Positions 21,933-22,866 of a stretch of 22,866 nt of DNA are shown here, in pieces. Each line of letters opens with the position of its first letter. Within the stretch, counting starts at the first letter, position 1. A program made the translations under genes and the position numbers. The notes under the pieces were generated by a model. It did no database searches. It had not been told where the DNA came from and saw only the letters and a list, made by a program, of their open reading frames with translations. The stretch comes from an uncultured Campylobacter sp. GTDB taxonomy: Bacteria > Campylobacterota > Campylobacteria > Campylobacterales > Campylobacteraceae. The DNA lies in contig CALCKS010000071.1 in assembly GCA_937965895.1 (NCBI GenBank), forward strand, positions 1 through 22,866, read 5' to 3'.

Positions 21933-22838
21933 ATGGACAAGTACGCCACGCGCTGCACGGTCGCCAAAGTCCCGTTTCTAAGCACGCTCACGGTAAAAAA
22001 CGCCAAGGGCAAAAAGCGCCTTAGCATCCGCGCTTGGCGGCTCATGACGATCGCGCTCGTGCATATTTTGTTCGTGCTTTCTTACCGCGCGGATATTCAA
22101 ATTTTAGAAGGCGACATCAGCGGATCAAGGATTTTAGGCTTTCATTTGACCGACGCTTTTATGAGCTTTCAGGTATTTGCCGCGACGCACGAGTTTCCGA
22201 CAAATTTGATCATCGGCACGGCTACGATTTTACTTTTTTACGCGCTTGTGGGCGGTCGAGCCTTTTGCGGCTGGATTTGCCCATATACATTTTTGGGCGA
22301 GATCGGCGAGAAAATCCACGAAAATTTAGCCGCCAAAAAGATAATCAAACGCCGAAATTTCGACCCGAAATGGCGCTACGTCTTTACCGCGCTTTTTATC
22401 GCGATGAGTTTTGCCAGCGCGCAGCTCGTGTTTGAGATTTTTAGCGTGACGGGCATAGTGTCTAGGTTCGTTATTTACGGATATTTTCATGCGATTTGGT
22501 TTGCGGTTTTCGTGCTTTTAGTCGAGATTTTCTACTCCCGCAGAGGTTGGTGCCGCTACGTCTGCCCCATAGGCGCGACGTACTCGCTGCTAACCCGCAC
22601 CAATGCCGTTAAAGTTAGCTGGAATAAAGAGCGCTGCGACCACTGCCTAGTCTGCATCGACACCTGTCTTGTGCCGCACGTGCTTGAAATCACGAAGAAA
22701 AATGCTAAAACGGGCGACGACGAAAATAAAAAAGAATTTCGTCTCGTGGGCGGCGACTGCACGCTTTGCGGACGCTGTATCGACGTGTGTCACCACGACG
22801 CGCTGAAATTCGACAACGGCTTTAAAAAGCTCATCTAA
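21933..22838 (+). CDS. nosH: NosH, NapH-like membrane iron-sulfur protein
   Basis: Quinol-linked membrane protein thought to start electron flow to NosZ in organisms without NosR. About four membrane segments (38-50, 91-107, 151-168 and 180-201) carry two CxxxCP motifs, C112-G-W-I-C116-P and C207-R-Y-V-C211-P, the hallmark of NapH/NosR/CcoG relatives. Two cytoplasmic-type [4Fe-4S] motifs follow: C235-x2-C238-x2-C241-x3-C245 and C276-x2-C279-x2-C282-x3-C286. The first lacks the usual proline after its last cysteine, the second has histidines there. The 301-residue length is close to NapH. No flavin-binding FMN domain is present, so it is not NosR. Confidence 0.93.
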   Translation: MDKYATRCTVAKVPFLSTLTVKNAKGKKRLSIRAWRLMTIALVHILFVLSYRADIQILEGDISGSRILGFHLTDAFMSFQVFAATHEFPTNLIIGTATILLFYALVGGRAFCGWICPYTFLGEIGEKIHENLAAKKIIKRRNFDPKWRYVFTALFIAMSFASAQLVFEIFSVTGIVSRFVIYGYFHAIWFAVFVLLVEIFYSRRGWCRYVCPIGATYSLLTRTNAVKVSWNKERCDHCLVCIDTCLVPHVLEITKKNAKTGDDENKKEFRLVGGDCTLCGRCIDVCHHDALKFDNGFKKLI

Positions 22839-22848
22839 AAGGATAAAT

Positions 22849-22866
22849 TTGATAATCTTAAAAGAC
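22849..22866 (+). CDS. nosF: Probable start of nosF (ABC-transporter ATPase), cut by the window edge
   Basis: After nosH, AAAAGGA is followed six bases later by TTG, opening a frame that reads (M)IILKD to the end of the window. Such a start is common in ABC ATPases, and nosF is the next gene in epsilonproteobacterial nos operons I know. Only six codons are visible, so identity rests on position, and an ATG start beyond the edge is possible. Confidence 0.4.

Noticed and set aside
20209..22838. Calling the ferredoxin and membrane Fe-S genes napG and napH
   Set aside because: The proteins are NapG/NapH-like, but they lie between nosD and the probable nosF with no napA or napB nearby, which fits NosG and NosH.
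1..22866. Insertion sequences, prophage, toxin-antitoxin loci or CRISPR arrays
   Set aside because: No transposase, integrase, phage structural gene or regularly spaced direct repeats were seen. The SMI1/KNR4-like gene has no toxin partner in view.

Overview
The window is a chromosomal segment of a Campylobacter species, probably from the higher-G+C, anaerobe-leaning branch that includes C. curvus, C. rectus and C. showae. I base this on three things. The gene order (Fe-S oxidoreductase, hemN, UPF0763/DUF2603 gene, argF, hemB, divergent ribA, rsmG) is the order I remember from C. jejuni. The proteins have an epsilonproteobacterial character. The base composition looks closer to the mid-40s % G+C than to the low-G+C C. 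jejuni group (judged by eye), with the hexamer AAATTT unusually frequent. The species is not settled.

Left part (1-5893, nearly all minus strand): a truncated tRNA-Thr with a near-perfect sigma70 promoter; a small exported protein of unknown role; then a run in the order hemB, argF, UPF0763 gene, hemN, GlpC-like Fe-S protein, covering two haem-biosynthesis steps, arginine biosynthesis and anaerobic redox chemistry. A long imperfect inverted repeat fills most of the gap between hemB and argF.

Middle part (5955-9882, plus strand): ribA and rsmG, then three small genes (PP0621-type zinc-ribbon membrane protein, an unknown, an SMI1/KNR4-like protein) packed with 4-11 bp overlaps, then htpX and a TIGR01777-type epimerase. 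About 500 bp without a recognisable gene follows. A minus-strand peptidoglycan group (TTG-started LD-carboxypeptidase Pgp2/Csd6, an 80-residue protein, alanine racemase alr) lies at 10389-12564.

Right part (12696-22866, plus strand): a copper-delivery trio (PCuAC chaperone, FixH/YtkA-like protein, Sco1/SenC) sits directly upstream of a nitrous-oxide reductase (nos) operon. The operon is preceded by a perfect FNR-type palindrome positioned for class II activation. It runs: exported beta-propeller-like protein of unknown function, nosZ (clade II, Sec-exported, C-terminal haem c domain), nosB, nosD, nosG, nosC1, nosC2, nosH and, at the edge, a probable TTG start of nosF. Two strong stem-loops separate nosZ from nosB. 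Working model: electrons pass from the menaquinone pool through NosG/NosH and the monohaem cytochromes NosC1/NosC2 to NosZ, which reduces N2O to N2 in the periplasm; the copper trio and NosD (with NosF/Y/L outside the window) supply and assemble the copper centres.

The least explained item is the beta-propeller gene that opens the operon. It has a low-complexity insertion carrying two bacterial N-glycosylation sequons.
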